DNA of 54,704 nt from Microvirga zambiensis WSM3693 (GCF_016735695.1 NZ_JAERQD010000044.1:1-54704); one strand, 5' to 3'; numbered from the stretch's first letter, positions 44,041 to 54,243 are shown. Translations and numbers: made by a program. The notes: a model not told the origin generated them from the sequence alone.

Positions 44041-46143
44041 ATGGAAGATCATAGGCAGGTGGGGTCACACGTGGGCGCACTCCGCCTCGGCTCAGTTTCC
44101 CCCCGGTCCGAACCGGTCCTTGCCAAGATCCTGGTGGTCGATGACGATCCCAGGAATCTCCTGGCCATGGAAGAAGTGCTGCGCTCGCCCGGCATCGCGA
44201 TCATCACGGCCGATTCCGGCGAGGCCGCCCTGCGGCACCTCCTGCAACATGATTTCGCCGTTATCCTGCTCGACGTGCAGATGCCGCGGCTCGACGGCTA
44301 TGAGGTCGCCGGCCTGATCCGCAACCGGCCGCGCTCGGCGCGGGTGCCGATCCTGTTCCTCACGGCTTTCAACAAGGACGACCTGCACGTCTTTCGTGGC
44401 TATTCGGCCGGCGCGGTCGACTACGTGTTCAAGCCGATCGAGCCGCTGATCCTGAAGTCGAAGGTCAACATCTTCGTTGATCTCTATCGCAAGACCGAGG
44501 AGATCCGCCGGCAGGGCGAGGAGGAGCGTCGCCTCCTGATTGAGAACCTGCGGGTTCGCAGCGAGAAGCTGCAAACCGAGCAGGCTCTGCGTCGCCGCGA
44601 GGAGCATCAGTCCCTTGTGCTCCAGTCGCTGCCGATTGCGCTGTACACCGCCTCTGTCGATGAGGATCACCGGCAGCTTCATTTCACCAACGACAGCATT
44701 GACCGCATCACCGGTTTCAGGCCGGAGGCTTTCTTGGAACGTCCGGATTTCTGGTCGTCGCGGCTCAAGCCGGAGGATCGGGATCGAGTCTTGAGTCAGC
44801 TCCAGCAGTTGCGTGATGAAGGCGCCGTCACTCTCGAATATCGCTGGTGCTGTGCCGACGGAACGGAGCGCCATTTCCTTGATCAGACATTGCTCATGCA
44901 CGATGACGAGGGCCGCCCACGCGAGTGCTTTGGCATGTGGTTCGATATTACCGAGCGCACGCAGATGGAGCAGAACCTGCTCCACGCGAGCAAGCTCGAA
45001 GCGGTGGGCCGCCTTACGGGCGGCATCGCCCACGACTTCAACAACATGCTGAGCGTCGTCATCGGCAATCTCGATCTGCTTCGGAAATCCATTCAAGGCA
45101 ACGAGACAGCCGAGAGGCGCGTGCGGATGGCAATGGAGAGCGCGCAGCACTGTGCCGACCTCACCTATCGGCTTCTCACCTTCTCGCGGCGCCAGCCACT
45201 GCAGGTCTCGACCATCGACCTAAAGACTCTTATGCCCGGGTTGCTCGACCTGATGCGGCGGACTTTGGGCGAGCGCATCAACGCCAGCCTTCAGCTGGAG
45301 CAGGAGATCTGGCCCACTCAGGTTGACCGGGCGCAACTCGAGGCCGCGCTTCTCAATCTTGCGGTCAATGCTCGTGACGCCATGCCAGAGGGCGGCGACC
45401 TGACGATTGCCGTCGAAAACCGGGTGATGGAAGAAGGCACGGCTGTCTCGGCTGGCGAGTACGTCATGATTACGGTCAGCGACACCGGAACCGGCATGCC
45501 TCCCGAGGTGCTGCAGCGCGTGTTCGAGCCGTTCTTCACCACCAAGGAGAGTGGCAAGGGCACGGGCCTTGGGCTCAGCATGGTGTATGGCTTCGTCCAG
45601 CAGTCCCATGGCCATGTGGAGATAGACAGCGTACCGAACGAGGGCACGAGCATCCGGATGATCCTGCCTCGGACGCAAGGCGTCGTCGAGCGTCGGCAGG
45701 AAACCCCACCCGCCGTTGTAGAGCCCTTCGGGGCTGGGCAGACCGTGCTCGTCGTCGAGGACGATCCGGCAGTTCGCCAAGTGGCGCTCTCGACAATCCG
45801 CTCGCTGGGTTTCGAGGCAATCGAGGCTGCATCCGCCGACGAGGCGCTTCGGCTGCTGAAAGCGGACGGACACGTGCGCCTCGTGTTCTCCGACGTACGG
45901 ATGCCAGGTGAACTCAACGGCATCGATCTTGCACACCTGATCAAGCAAGAAACGCCGGACATCCGGGTGCTCCTGACCACCGGCTATGTGGACGGCGACG
46001 AAACAATCGACGACGTCGACCTTCTCTATAAGCCTTACCAGACCAGCGATCTCGCAGCAAAGATCCAATCCGTCATGGCAGCTCCCCAGCCTCCTGATGT
46101 CAAATCACTTCCGGCTCCCGCACCGGGATCCGCCGCGGAGTAA
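44041..46143 (+). CDS. Hybrid sensor histidine kinase/response regulator (REC-PAS-HisKA-HATPase-REC)
   Basis: About 700-residue signalling protein without a membrane segment, so cytosolic. In residues of the longest frame (start 44014): receiver 1 (LDVQMPRLDGYEV, phosphoacceptor D87), a coiled coil (about 160-195), PAS (about 200-315), HisKA (GGIAHDFNNMLS, H340), HATPase (N box NLAVNARDAMP; G boxes DTGTGMPPE and GKGTGLGLSMVYG) and a C-terminal receiver (FSDVRMPGELNG, D627). The order suggests an input receiver and an output phosphorelay receiver. The start is probably ATG 44041 or 44038. No partner regulator adjoins it. Confidence 0.93.
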   Translation: MEDHRQVGSHVGALRLGSVSPRSEPVLAKILVVDDDPRNLLAMEEVLRSPGIAIITADSGEAALRHLLQHDFAVILLDVQMPRLDGYEVAGLIRNRPRSARVPILFLTAFNKDDLHVFRGYSAGAVDYVFKPIEPLILKSKVNIFVDLYRKTEEIRRQGEEERRLLIENLRVRSEKLQTEQALRRREEHQSLVLQSLPIALYTASVDEDHRQLHFTNDSIDRITGFRPEAFLERPDFWSSRLKPEDRDRVLSQLQQLRDEGAVTLEYRWCCADGTERHFLDQTLLMHDDEGRPRECFGMWFDITERTQMEQNLLHASKLEAVGRLTGGIAHDFNNMLSVVIGNLDLLRKSIQGNETAERRVRMAMESAQHCADLTYRLLTFSRRQPLQVSTIDLKTLMPGLLDLMRRTLGERINASLQLEQEIWPTQVDRAQLEAALLNLAVNARDAMPEGGDLTIAVENRVMEEGTAVSAGEYVMITVSDTGTGMPPEVLQRVFEPFFTTKESGKGTGLGLSMVYGFVQQSHGHVEIDSVPNEGTSIRMILPRTQGVVERRQETPPAVVEPFGAGQTVLVVEDDPAVRQVALSTIRSLGFEAIEAASADEALRLLKADGHVRLVFSDVRMPGELNGIDLAHLIKQETPDIRVLLTTGYVDGDETIDDVDLLYKPYQTSDLAAKIQSVMAAPQPPDVKSLPAPAPGSAAE

Positions 46144-46251
46144 TGAATTGTTGCGGAAGTATCAGACGGTCACATCCTAGTGTTGTGACTCTAACGCTTG
46201 TTTCGCACGGGCGACTTTCTCCAGGATCGCCGAGGCCGGGGCTGTCCAGAC

Positions 46252-47064
46252 GGTGATGTCACGTTAACCCAGCTATGAGAGCGAGCCGTGTAGACGGGCT
46301 GCCATGACCAAGCTCGTCAGCTACAGGCGCCACCGCTTTCCACCCGAGATCATTGCCCACGCGGTCTGGCTCTATTTCAGGTGTCCATTGAGCCTGCGGC
46401 TCGTCGAGGAACTGCTGCTTGAGCGTGGTATTGTTGTTTCTTACGAGACCGTCCGGCGCTGGGCTCTGAAGTTCGGGCCCGAATACGCCCGCCGCCTCAA
46501 ACGCAAGAGGCCGAGGCGGCGCGACATTTGGCATCTCGACGAGGTCGTGATCACCATTGCAGGCCAAAGGCACTGGCTCTGGCGGGCCGTCGATCAGGAT
46601 GGCTATGTCCTTGATGAAATCGTCCAGACGCGGCACGATACCAAAGCGGCCAAGCGCTTGCTGAAACGTCTGTTGAAGAAGCAGGGCTGCGCTCCCAAGC
46701 GGCTGATCACCGACAAGCTGGGCTCCTATGCTGCCGCCCGGCGCCAGATCATGCCAAGGGTCGAGCATCGCTCGCATAAGGGTCTGAATAACCGGGCGGA
46801 GAACTCGCATCTCCCATTGCGGAAACGTGAGCGGGCGATGCAGGGGTTCCGATCACCGGGAGGCCTGCAGCGGTTCACCTCGGTTTTCTCAGCCGTCAGA
46901 AACCTGTTCGTCCCGCCCCGCTCCCGCCGCTCTGCCCTCGCTACCCACCTCCACCGCCTCCAGGCCGTAGCGGCGTGGAAGTCTGCCGCCGGAGTTGCCG
47001 CGTGAGCCGGTCCGCCGACCGAGTTTGCCCCAGTGCGCCTGATGCAAGTTTATGTGACAGCACC
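46252..47064 (+). mobile_element. IS6 family insertion sequence
   Basis: About 813 bp, with inverted ends GGTGATGTCACGTTAAC (left) and GGTGCTGTCACATAAAC (right, read inward), 14 of 17 identical. No 8-bp target duplication is visible: the left flank is GTCCAGAC and the right flank is GTTATTCG. The right neighbour is a truncated second IS6-family gene. Confidence 0.78.
46304..47005 (+). CDS. IS6 family transposase
   Basis: 233-residue DDE transposase with all three catalytic acids visible: the first Asp in IWHLDEVVITIAGQRHWLWRAVDQDGYVLD, the second in RLITDKLGSYAAARR and the Glu in NNRAENSHLPLRKRERAMQGF. Full length for the family. The gene lies within the insertion sequence and appears functional. 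Confidence 0.92.
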   Translation: MTKLVSYRRHRFPPEIIAHAVWLYFRCPLSLRLVEELLLERGIVVSYETVRRWALKFGPEYARRLKRKRPRRRDIWHLDEVVITIAGQRHWLWRAVDQDGYVLDEIVQTRHDTKAAKRLLKRLLKKQGCAPKRLITDKLGSYAAARRQIMPRVEHRSHKGLNNRAENSHLPLRKRERAMQGFRSPGGLQRFTSVFSAVRNLFVPPRSRRSALATHLHRLQAVAAWKSAAGVAA

Positions 47065-47619
47065 GTTATTCGCTATTCACCCGAACTGCTGGAACGCTTC
47101 AACCAGCGCAAGCGGGCCGCCACTGGCAGATGGCACATTGACGAGACCTACGTGAAAGTTCGAGGCCAGTGGTGCTATCTCTATCGTGCCATCGACAGCA
47201 ATGGCGATACGATTGAGTTTTGGTTCAGTGAGCGGCGAAACCTCACCGCTGCCAAACGGTTTCTGCGCAAGGCTCTGGAGCGGCATGGCCGACCCGAGCG
47301 GATTGTGATCGACGGCAGTCAGACGAACCGTGAGGCAATCCTGTCTTGCGACACGACGGACCGACTACAAGACCGATCACGACGTCAGCTGAAACCGATC
47401 CGGATCCGGCAGAGCCAATATCTCAATAACCGCATTGAACAGGATCATCGCGCTATCAAGCGGCGGATCCGCCCCATGCTTGGATTCAAGTCGGTGAACA
47501 GCGCTCGCGTAATCCTGGGCGGCATCGAGATGATCCACATGATGCGGAAAGGACAGGCGAAGTATGCCTACAATCCGCAGCCTTCACTGGCAGAGCAGTT
47601 CGATCTGCTCGCTGCCTGA
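47065..47619 (+). pseudogene. IS6 family transposase, 5'-truncated (second copy)
   Basis: From about RYSPELLERFNQRKRAATGRWHIDETYVKVRGQW onward this is an IS6/IS240-like transposase, with IDETYVKVRG (first Asp), RIVIDGSQTNREAI (second Asp) and NNRIEQDHRAIKRR (Glu). Its sequence is distinct from the neighbouring copy. The N-terminal HTH is missing, replaced by the end of the other element; the frame runs back to 46975 only by chance. Confidence 0.83.
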
Positions 47620-48097
47620 ACGCACTATCGAGCGTCTGTCCTTTCCTTGTCTCTTTTCCAAATTTGCGACGCAACCGGGTAGGGTCCCGCCCCCGCGCCA
47701 GTAAATGTCCAAGAGTGCCCAAGACGAAATCTCTTCGAGCTTCCTGATCACGTCAATCGCTGTGATTGGTTTACGTGATGTGAGGGTAGCCTATCATTGC
47801 GGCATTCTTGATTGCCCGAGATCTGAAGACGTCAGGCGATGCTGAAGGTTATAGAGGATCGTCCCATATTAGGTCTTTGGAGGTCTTAAGCTATTCCCAA
47901 AGGATGCGTCAGAGAAACGAAGGCGAAACATTCCAGACATAAGCGGGCCACATGGCGTCGCTAGACCAGAGGCGGACCGCAGATCTTGCCGAGTCTCAGC
48001 GGCTCCCGTTGTCTCACGGCCAGCGCCGACAACAGAGCCCCGCTCCACCACGGCGGGGCTCGTCACCAAGGCCGGGCTTCTATTGGTGGAGCACAGA
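47620..48097. other. Intergenic region, no gene recognised
   Basis: About 480 bp after the IS6 remnant. No frame looks like a protein family, and I see no insertion-sequence end or structural RNA. Confidence 0.35.
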
Positions 48098-48307
48098 ATG
48101 GATTGGTGTGATCAGCCCGTTGAGCATATCGCCCAGCAGTTCTATGCGACGCTCGAGGCCGCAGAGCCATGGAGCTCGGCACCCGAGCCGCTGCGGGAAG
48201 AACTCCGTTCGTTAGCGCGTACGGCCCTGACGATGATGGCAGAGTGGCAAACTGAGGGCTCGACAGAATTGGAACCACCCACTGCTGCAACTTCTTCCCT
48301 GAATTGA
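48098..48307 (+). CDS. Small hypothetical protein
   Basis: 69 residues from the ATG at 48098, preceded by GGTGGAG. The sequence (DWCDQPVEHIAQQFYATLEAAEPWSSAPEPLREELRSLARTALTMMAEWQ) is protein-like, with two amphipathic helices. I do not recognise a family; a coding role is likely but not certain. Confidence 0.5.
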   Translation: MDWCDQPVEHIAQQFYATLEAAEPWSSAPEPLREELRSLARTALTMMAEWQTEGSTELEPPTAATSSLN

Positions 48308-48825
48308 ATTCCTGATAACGATGCACCGTCGATGACACTGGGCATTCTGAAAGCACCAGATCTCCACGCAAGCTGCGCGGCCACTGTTTGTTGCGACAGT
48401 CTCTCTCACAAGTCGGAAGCATTCATCGACCTGTTGGGAACCCCAGCGGCCTGGCGCTTGAGTTCCCGGGTCTGACAGGGCGATGGGCCGTCCGCTTTTT
48501 GTCCTGCTGGGCAACAGCATGAGGGGGAACACCAGTCTGTTGGCCTTTCTCATGCAGGCCATCACCCCCCGCTAAGACGTTGCATCGAGCACGACGCAAT
48601 GGCTCTGACGGGCGATTCAATGCAAAAACCTTTCTCGAAATATCGTCCGCAGGTTGAAAAGCAGGTGAATACCGATTGATGGATCCGTTGCACGAGCTCT
48701 GAATCCACACACATCCGCCCGATAAGGCGGCAGCACGTCATCGAGGCGATCACGACGAAAGCTGTAGCCCGCCGCTTTGTGGGACAGGAAACATCTGGTG
48801 ACGGCCAGGTCAGGAGCAGATCAAC
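48308..48825. other. Intergenic region, no gene recognised
   Basis: About 520 bp between the small hypothetical gene and the 3' end of the RND permease gene. I see only short frames without family resemblance. Confidence 0.35.
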
Positions 48826-51800
48826 TCACTCGGACATAGCAGATTGTGACAAGACAGCTTCTCCAGTTGGCGGGCTTGGCCGACCCTTCTCGACGAGAAG
48901 CCGGCCGAGCCATCTGCCGAGAAAACGCTGGAGGTCGTCCATGAATGTAAAGACAACGGGCACGTAGATCAGGCTGAGAAGCGTCGACGAGACAAGGCCG
49001 CCGATCACCGCGATCGCCATCGGCGCGCGCGTCTCGGCGTCAGCGCCGATGCCGAGAGCGATCGGCAGCATGCCCGCGCCCATGGCGATCGAGGTCATGA
49101 CGATGGGACGGGCGCGCTTGCTGGCGCCATCAAGCAGGGCTGAGAACCGGTCAGAACCCTGTTCCAGCGCGACAAGAGCGTATTCCACGAGAAGGATCGA
49201 ATTCTTGGCCGCAATTCCCATCAGCATCAGGATGCCGATCAGAGTCGAGATGCCCAAGCTACTGCCCGCAAGCAGGAGGAAACCAAGTGCACCACCGACC
49301 GATAAGGGGAGAGCGACCAGAATGGTGATCGGCTGAACAAAGCTTTTGAACAGCAGCACAAGGGTGAAGTACATCAGGAGGATTCCTGAGACGATTGCGA
49401 CCGCGAAGCCGGAGAACATTTCCTGCATGCGCTCGACATCCCCTCGCTGCATTTCCGCAACGCCCTCCGGTAGATTTTGCATGATCGGAAGGACGCGGAT
49501 CCGCTGGGTGACCTCGCCCAGAGTGAGGCCGGCCAGATCCGCTTCGATGGTGGCGCTCTGGGTGCGGTTGATACGCTCGATGGTGTTCGGGCCCGCACCG
49601 AAGCTGATCCTGGCCACTGAGCCCAGTGGCACCGTAGCCCTGGTGCCGGTCACGGGCAGGTTGGCGAGTTGCTCAGGATCGTTGACCACGCCGTCCGCCA
49701 ACGACACCTGGATTGAGATCTGACGGTCACCTAGATTGAACTTGGCGAGATTGGTCGAGGTGTCACCGAGCGTCGCTACATTGACCGTCTTGGCGATCGT
49801 TGCAGGCGTCACTCCGATCTCTGCCGCGCGATCGAGGTCCGGCGTGACAATCAGTTCAGGTTTTGCCGTTGCGGCCGAAGATGTTGGGTTCAGCAGCCCA
49901 GGGATGGTGGCCATCTCGTTCAGCAGCTGGTTGCTGGCTGAATTGAGCGCCATGGTATTGTCGCTGACTAGTGTCACCGACACTGTCGAGCCGGAGAAGC
50001 CGCCTGCGCCGAAGCTGATGCGGGCACCAGGGATGGTCGCCAGCTTCGCGGCGTTCGCTGCCTCGAACTCCTGCTGCGAGCGTGAGCGATCACGCCTGTC
50101 CACCAGGCTGACGGTGACGGTTGCTGACCGAACTTCGCTGGCGCTGCTGCCGCTCGCGGGGCCCATGTCCGATGAGCTCGGGGTCCCGATCGAGGCGAAG
50201 ATGCTCTTGACCTCAGGTTCCCCCTTCAAGAGTTCGGTCACCCGAAGGACGGCGGCATCGGTTTCGGCCAGGGTCGCGCCGGGCGGGAGCTCGACGGAGA
50301 TCATCGACCGGCCGCGGTCGGTTGACGGCATGAACTCGGTCGGCAGCTGCGTGGCAAGCGCTATGGACACGGCGAAGAAGACGATGCCGAGGATCAGCGT
50401 GAGCCAACGGAAGCGTAGCGCCTTCCGGAGAAACCACGGGTAGGTGGGTACCCAGAAAGAGGTCCCCTTGTCATGCCCACCCGCTCGGACCAGGTACGCG
50501 CCCATCAGCGGGGTGAGCATGCGGGCGACGAGCAGCGAGAACAGGACGGACACGGCAACGGCGATGCCGAAGCTCATGAATATTTGTCCGGGCATGCCCG
50601 GCATGAAGGCAACAGGCAGGAACACGGCAACCAGCGTCGCGGTCGTGGCCACCACCGCAAGGCCGATCTCGTCCGCCGCCTCGAGAGCGGCCTGGTAGGC
50701 GCTCTTGCCGCTCTGACGCATGTGCCGGACGATGTTCTCGATCTCGACGATGGCGTCGTCCACCAGGATGCCGACCACCAGCGACAGTGCGAGCAGGCTG
50801 ATGGTGTTGAGTGACAGATCGAACCACGCCATGACGGCGAAGGTCGGGATCAGCGACAGCGGCATCGCGACTGCGGACACGAGGGTCGCGCGAATGTCAC
50901 GCAGGAACACGTAAACGACACCGATCGCTAGCAGGGCGCCGAGCCACAATGCCTCGACGGCCGCATCGTAGCTCTCTTCGACGAAATCTGCCGAAGAGGT
51001 GACTTCCGTGATGGCGACATCGCTGCGGCCGGCGGAGATCGCCGCCACCTTCCGGCGCACGGCCGCCGTGGCATGGATCTCGCTCGAGCCGACGCTGCGA
51101 TAGACGCTGAAGGCCACCACTTCCTTGCCATCGAAACGCGCCCGCTGGCGTGGGGTGGACCAGGTATCCTCGACAGTGCCGAGATCCGCGAGGCGGACCT
51201 GGCGTCCTCCATTCAGCGTTATGGTTGTCTCGGCGAGGGCCTGAACCGTCGGGGCGCTGCCGAGCGTGCGGACGGACTGCTCCTGACCGCCGAGGGTCAC
51301 GCGTCCACCGGGCTGGTTGACGTTCACGTTGGCGAGCGTCTGGCTTATTTCGGTGGCGCTGATCCCCAACGATGCGAGCCGGTCCGGATCGAGCTTGACC
51401 CAAATAATCCGGTCGACGCCTCCCGAGCCTTTGATCGATGAAACGCCGGTGACTCCGAGAAGCTGCTTGACGAGGTCGTTGTCGACATACCAGCTCAGCT
51501 CGTCGGGGCTCATCCCCGGAGCTTCGATGACATAGGTCAGGATGGCGTTACCAGTAGCCTCGACGCGCGTGACAGTGGGTGCTTCAACGGCTGCCGGAAG
51601 GTTTGCCCGGATGCTGGAGACAGCGCTCTGGACGTCGCTCGTTGCCCGATCGAGGTCGGTTCCCAACTCGAATTCGATTGTTGTGACGGAGCTTCCCTCG
51701 GTGACCGTCGAAGAGACATCCTCCACGTCCCGGAGGGCGGACACCGCATTCTCGATCACCTGTGTGACCTGTGCCTGGAGCTCGGTGGGGGAGGCTCCCG

Positions 51801-51957
51801 TCTGACGGGCTGTTACCGTCACGGTCGGCATGTCCGTGTCGGGCATGTTGTTGATGCGCAGCTGCCCATAGCCGTAGAGGCCTGCGAGCGTCAGCACCAG
51901 GAAGAGAACGATGGTCGGGATCGGATTGTAGATCGACCAGGAGGAGATCCTGTTCAT
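48826..51957 (-). CDS. RND efflux transporter permease (AcrB/HAE1-like)
   Basis: Proton-driven inner-membrane pump, 1043 residues, the usual length. The N-terminus (MNRISSWSIYNPIPTIVLFLVLTLAG) is typical, followed by two periplasmic porter loops and 12 membrane segments. The proton-relay acids appear as DD in ALSLVVGILVDDAIVEIENIVRHM (TM4), and the C-terminal GIAAKNSILLVEYAL block is present. Its ATG overlaps the adaptor gene by 4 nt. The outer-membrane partner is not in the window and is probably a shared TolC-like protein. Confidence 0.94.
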   Translation of the reverse strand: MNRISSWSIYNPIPTIVLFLVLTLAGLYGYGQLRINNMPDTDMPTVTVTARQTGASPTELQAQVTQVIENAVSALRDVEDVSSTVTEGSSVTTIEFELGTDLDRATSDVQSAVSSIRANLPAAVEAPTVTRVEATGNAILTYVIEAPGMSPDELSWYVDNDLVKQLLGVTGVSSIKGSGGVDRIIWVKLDPDRLASLGISATEISQTLANVNVNQPGGRVTLGGQEQSVRTLGSAPTVQALAETTITLNGGRQVRLADLGTVEDTWSTPRQRARFDGKEVVAFSVYRSVGSSEIHATAAVRRKVAAISAGRSDVAITEVTSSADFVEESYDAAVEALWLGALLAIGVVYVFLRDIRATLVSAVAMPLSLIPTFAVMAWFDLSLNTISLLALSLVVGILVDDAIVEIENIVRHMRQSGKSAYQAALEAADEIGLAVVATTATLVAVFLPVAFMPGMPGQIFMSFGIAVAVSVLFSLLVARMLTPLMGAYLVRAGGHDKGTSFWVPTYPWFLRKALRFRWLTLILGIVFFAVSIALATQLPTEFMPSTDRGRSMISVELPPGATLAETDAAVLRVTELLKGEPEVKSIFASIGTPSSSDMGPASGSSASEVRSATVTVSLVDRRDRSRSQQEFEAANAAKLATIPGARISFGAGGFSGSTVSVTLVSDNTMALNSASNQLLNEMATIPGLLNPTSSAATAKPELIVTPDLDRAAEIGVTPATIAKTVNVATLGDTSTNLAKFNLGDRQISIQVSLADGVVNDPEQLANLPVTGTRATVPLGSVARISFGAGPNTIERINRTQSATIEADLAGLTLGEVTQRIRVLPIMQNLPEGVAEMQRGDVERMQEMFSGFAVAIVSGILLMYFTLVLLFKSFVQPITILVALPLSVGGALGFLLLAGSSLGISTLIGILMLMGIAAKNSILLVEYALVALEQGSDRFSALLDGASKRARPIVMTSIAMGAGMLPIALGIGADAETRAPMAIAVIGGLVSSTLLSLIYVPVVFTFMDDLQRFLGRWLGRLLVEKGRPSPPTGEAVLSQSAMSE

Positions 51958-53084
51958 AGCTGGCTCTCGCGCGTACTGGCCTGTCGCGTCGCGATTTGCA
52001 CGCGGTTGCCGTCATTGAGGAAGCCGACACCATTGACCACGACGGTCTCGCCTTCATTGACGCCATCGAGGATGGTGATGCGGCCATTGCGACGATCACC
52101 TGTGGAAACTTTCCTCAGCGAGACGGTGCTATCCTCATTCAGCACGAAGACATGGGGCTGGCCGTCGCGCCACGTCAGGGACGCTTCCGCCACCGTCATT
52201 GCGGAGCGCTCCGGCAACTCGATCCTGACCCGGGCGAACATGCCTGCTTGCAGGCCGGAATTCTCTCCAAGAGTGACATAGACGGTGCCAAGGCGTGTGG
52301 CGGGGTCCACCTTCTGCGCGATGGCGCGCACTCGACCACTCGTGACGCGACCGGCGGCGTCGGTCACCTCGGCGGCCTGGTCCTTGCGGATACTCGGCAG
52401 ATGCTGCTCCGGAACCTTCGCCTCAACCTCCAGGCGCCCATCCCGGATAATGTTCAAGAGTTCAGTGCCGACCTGAACGACAGAGCCGATTACGGCAGGC
52501 TTATCGGCAATCAGGCCTGCCACGGGTGCCGTGACGGTGGTTTGCGATAGCTGGACCTGGAGTTGCGTGAGGAAGGCCTGAGCCTGGGCCAACTGCGCCC
52601 GATTGGTTGTAACGGTGGTTGCGCGCTCCTCAGTGACTTCCTTGCTGACCGCATTTGTTGCGATGAGTTGTTGCGCCCGTTTGTAACCCGACTCCGCTTT
52701 CGCCAGGTTCGCCTCAGCCTGCTGGATGACTGCTTCCTGCTGGGTGATCTGAGCCTTGAGCTGACGGGCATCGAGGCGGGCGATTGGCTGACCCTGCTGA
52801 ACGCGGTCACCCTCCTGAACCAGGACCTCATCAAGAGAAAGGCCTCCCAGGGCAGAGCTGACAGTGATCTCCTGCCATGCCGAAACCGTTCCGGTCACCG
52901 GCAATGTGGCGATGATTGGGGTCTTTTGGACGGGTTCCGCCTGGACCGCTAGTGATGTCGCAGCAGCCTGTGCAGATACGGGCGCGGCCGTTTCCTTGGC
53001 CGCCTCACCGGGTGTGCAGGCGGCCACTGTAAGCGCCAGCGTCGCAAGGTTGGGCAGGGTGCGAAGGGGCCTCAACGAAACCAA
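51954..53084 (-). CDS. RND efflux periplasmic adaptor (membrane fusion protein)
   Basis: 376-residue HlyD/AcrA-like adaptor joining the inner-membrane pump to the outer-membrane channel. The signal peptide ends in a lipobox (LTVAAC), so it is a lipoprotein. A lipoyl half-motif (VLVQEGDRVQQGQPIARLDARQL), a coiled-coil hairpin (QQEAVIQQAEANLAKAESGYKRAQQL) and the second lipoyl half (TVTAPVAGLIADKPAVIGSVVQVG) are all visible. First in the two-gene operon. No local regulator adjoins it. Confidence 0.92.
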   Translation of the reverse strand: MVSLRPLRTLPNLATLALTVAACTPGEAAKETAAPVSAQAAATSLAVQAEPVQKTPIIATLPVTGTVSAWQEITVSSALGGLSLDEVLVQEGDRVQQGQPIARLDARQLKAQITQQEAVIQQAEANLAKAESGYKRAQQLIATNAVSKEVTEERATTVTTNRAQLAQAQAFLTQLQVQLSQTTVTAPVAGLIADKPAVIGSVVQVGTELLNIIRDGRLEVEAKVPEQHLPSIRKDQAAEVTDAAGRVTSGRVRAIAQKVDPATRLGTVYVTLGENSGLQAGMFARVRIELPERSAMTVAEASLTWRDGQPHVFVLNEDSTVSLRKVSTGDRRNGRITILDGVNEGETVVVNGVGFLNDGNRVQIATRQASTRESQL

Positions 53085-53309
53085 TACTACTTCCTCTCAC
53101 TAACGAAACATGGGCGTCGCAAGCCGCCATGCCGCTGTGACAGGTAAGTGCCGTGTGTTGCCGATAATGTACTGGAACCCTCGATCTGCGAGGGAATTTG
53201 TTAGCAAGTGTTGCTCCGGCGAGCTCAGAAACGTTCAGTTACAAAATTATGTGCTTTGCTGTCCGGTGTGGAGCTGAGCTCCTCGGAAACTCGGATTGTT
53301 TTGAAATAG

Positions 53310-53420
53310 CCAAAGGCTATTGAGGCGGCGCTTGGATCGGTTGATCAGAAGCTGGTTGTAGGCATCCTCTTCAACAGGTTCGAACTCGCGACGGACCACA
53401 TAGTCACAGATGCGGGTAGA
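53310..53420 (-). pseudogene. Fragment of bamA (POTRA domain)
   Basis: A 37-residue stretch (ICDYVVRREFEPVEEDAYNQLLINRSKRRLNSL) closely resembles a POTRA segment of BamA, the outer-membrane assembly factor (T-RDYVIRREFD-EGDAYN--LIDRAERRLKNLGFF). The frame runs from 53459 to 53247, but nothing else of BamA is present on either side. It is a stray remnant, not a functional gene. Confidence 0.6.
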
Positions 53421-53557
53421 TTTGCATCGGAGGTCTGGCGAACCAGATACCATTCTCAATCAGGCAGCAACACCCCGGAAACACGCTCGGCTGGGCAGCG
53501 CTTTATATAGAACGCACGGGAGGCAGACCGCCCTATACCTTAAGGCATGGATCATCT

Positions 53558-54148
53558 ATGATTTTTCATCTCGGAACACGCCAGACGTTCAGGTTGGCTA
53601 GCTTGTCAGCGGTCTCATTGGCCGTCAGCCTATGCGCGCTGACGGCAAGCACTGAGCCGAAGCGCTTAACGGACGAGCAACATCTCGCTGACCGTGTGTT
53701 GCCACCAACGCTGAGCCCATCGGGGAAGATCGTCGATCGCTTAGCAACTGCGGCGGAACTTCCGGAGATGGCTTCCCCTGCTCGATCTGCTCCGACACTC
53801 GTGAGTCGGTTCGAGTTCTTCGCACCGCCACAGGATGTAAGCCTTGGATTGCAGGCCACTGCCGATCCTGCGTCCAGGACGCCGCGACCGCAGATACGCT
53901 CAGGATCAGGCCAGCCGAAGATTATTTCGGGGCAGGACAAGTTGGTGGTGACCGTGATTCCACCTGCCCGACCGAAGGATCTCGACGCCGTCCAAACGCC
54001 TGCCGCTCCGATAACGGAGACAAGGGCGGCGCCGGCCACTGTACTTGGGCTGAAGCTGCCGCGGGTTGTCTCAACTGCACATACGGTGATCGTGCGACAA
54101 GTCGTAGCCTGGGGTGGCACGATCTCACACATGGCCCAAGGCCTTTGA
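53558..54148 (+). CDS. Hypothetical exported protein
   Basis: 196 residues, with an N-terminal hydrophobic segment (residues about 12-30, LASLSAVSLAVSLCALTAS) that looks like a signal peptide. The rest is Pro/Ala/Thr-rich (DKLVVTVIPPARPKDLDAV) without recognisable motifs. The opposite strand is also open here, but that frame has no family resemblance; the signal peptide favours this strand. Confidence 0.55.
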   Translation: MIFHLGTRQTFRLASLSAVSLAVSLCALTASTEPKRLTDEQHLADRVLPPTLSPSGKIVDRLATAAELPEMASPARSAPTLVSRFEFFAPPQDVSLGLQATADPASRTPRPQIRSGSGQPKIISGQDKLVVTVIPPARPKDLDAVQTPAAPITETRAAPATVLGLKLPRVVSTAHTVIVRQVVAWGGTISHMAQGL

Positions 54149-54203
54149 GGAGTAATACCCGCCCAGAGAATTGCTGACTCGGATTTGCATTGATGTGCCT
54201 GGC

Positions 54204-54242
54204 GTGATCCCCTGACGGCGGGGCACAGTTGCAGGGGATCAC
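54204..54242 (+). promoter_or_regulatory. Hairpin covering the IS630 transposase ribosome-binding site
   Basis: Perfect 11-bp inverted repeat GTGATCCCCTG / CAGGGGATCAC with a 17-bp loop. The second arm includes the AGGGG of the ribosome-binding site, directly before the ATG at 54244. Transcripts entering from outside would hide the site, a known way for insertion sequences to avoid impinging transcription. Confidence 0.6.
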
Positions 54243-54243
54243 C

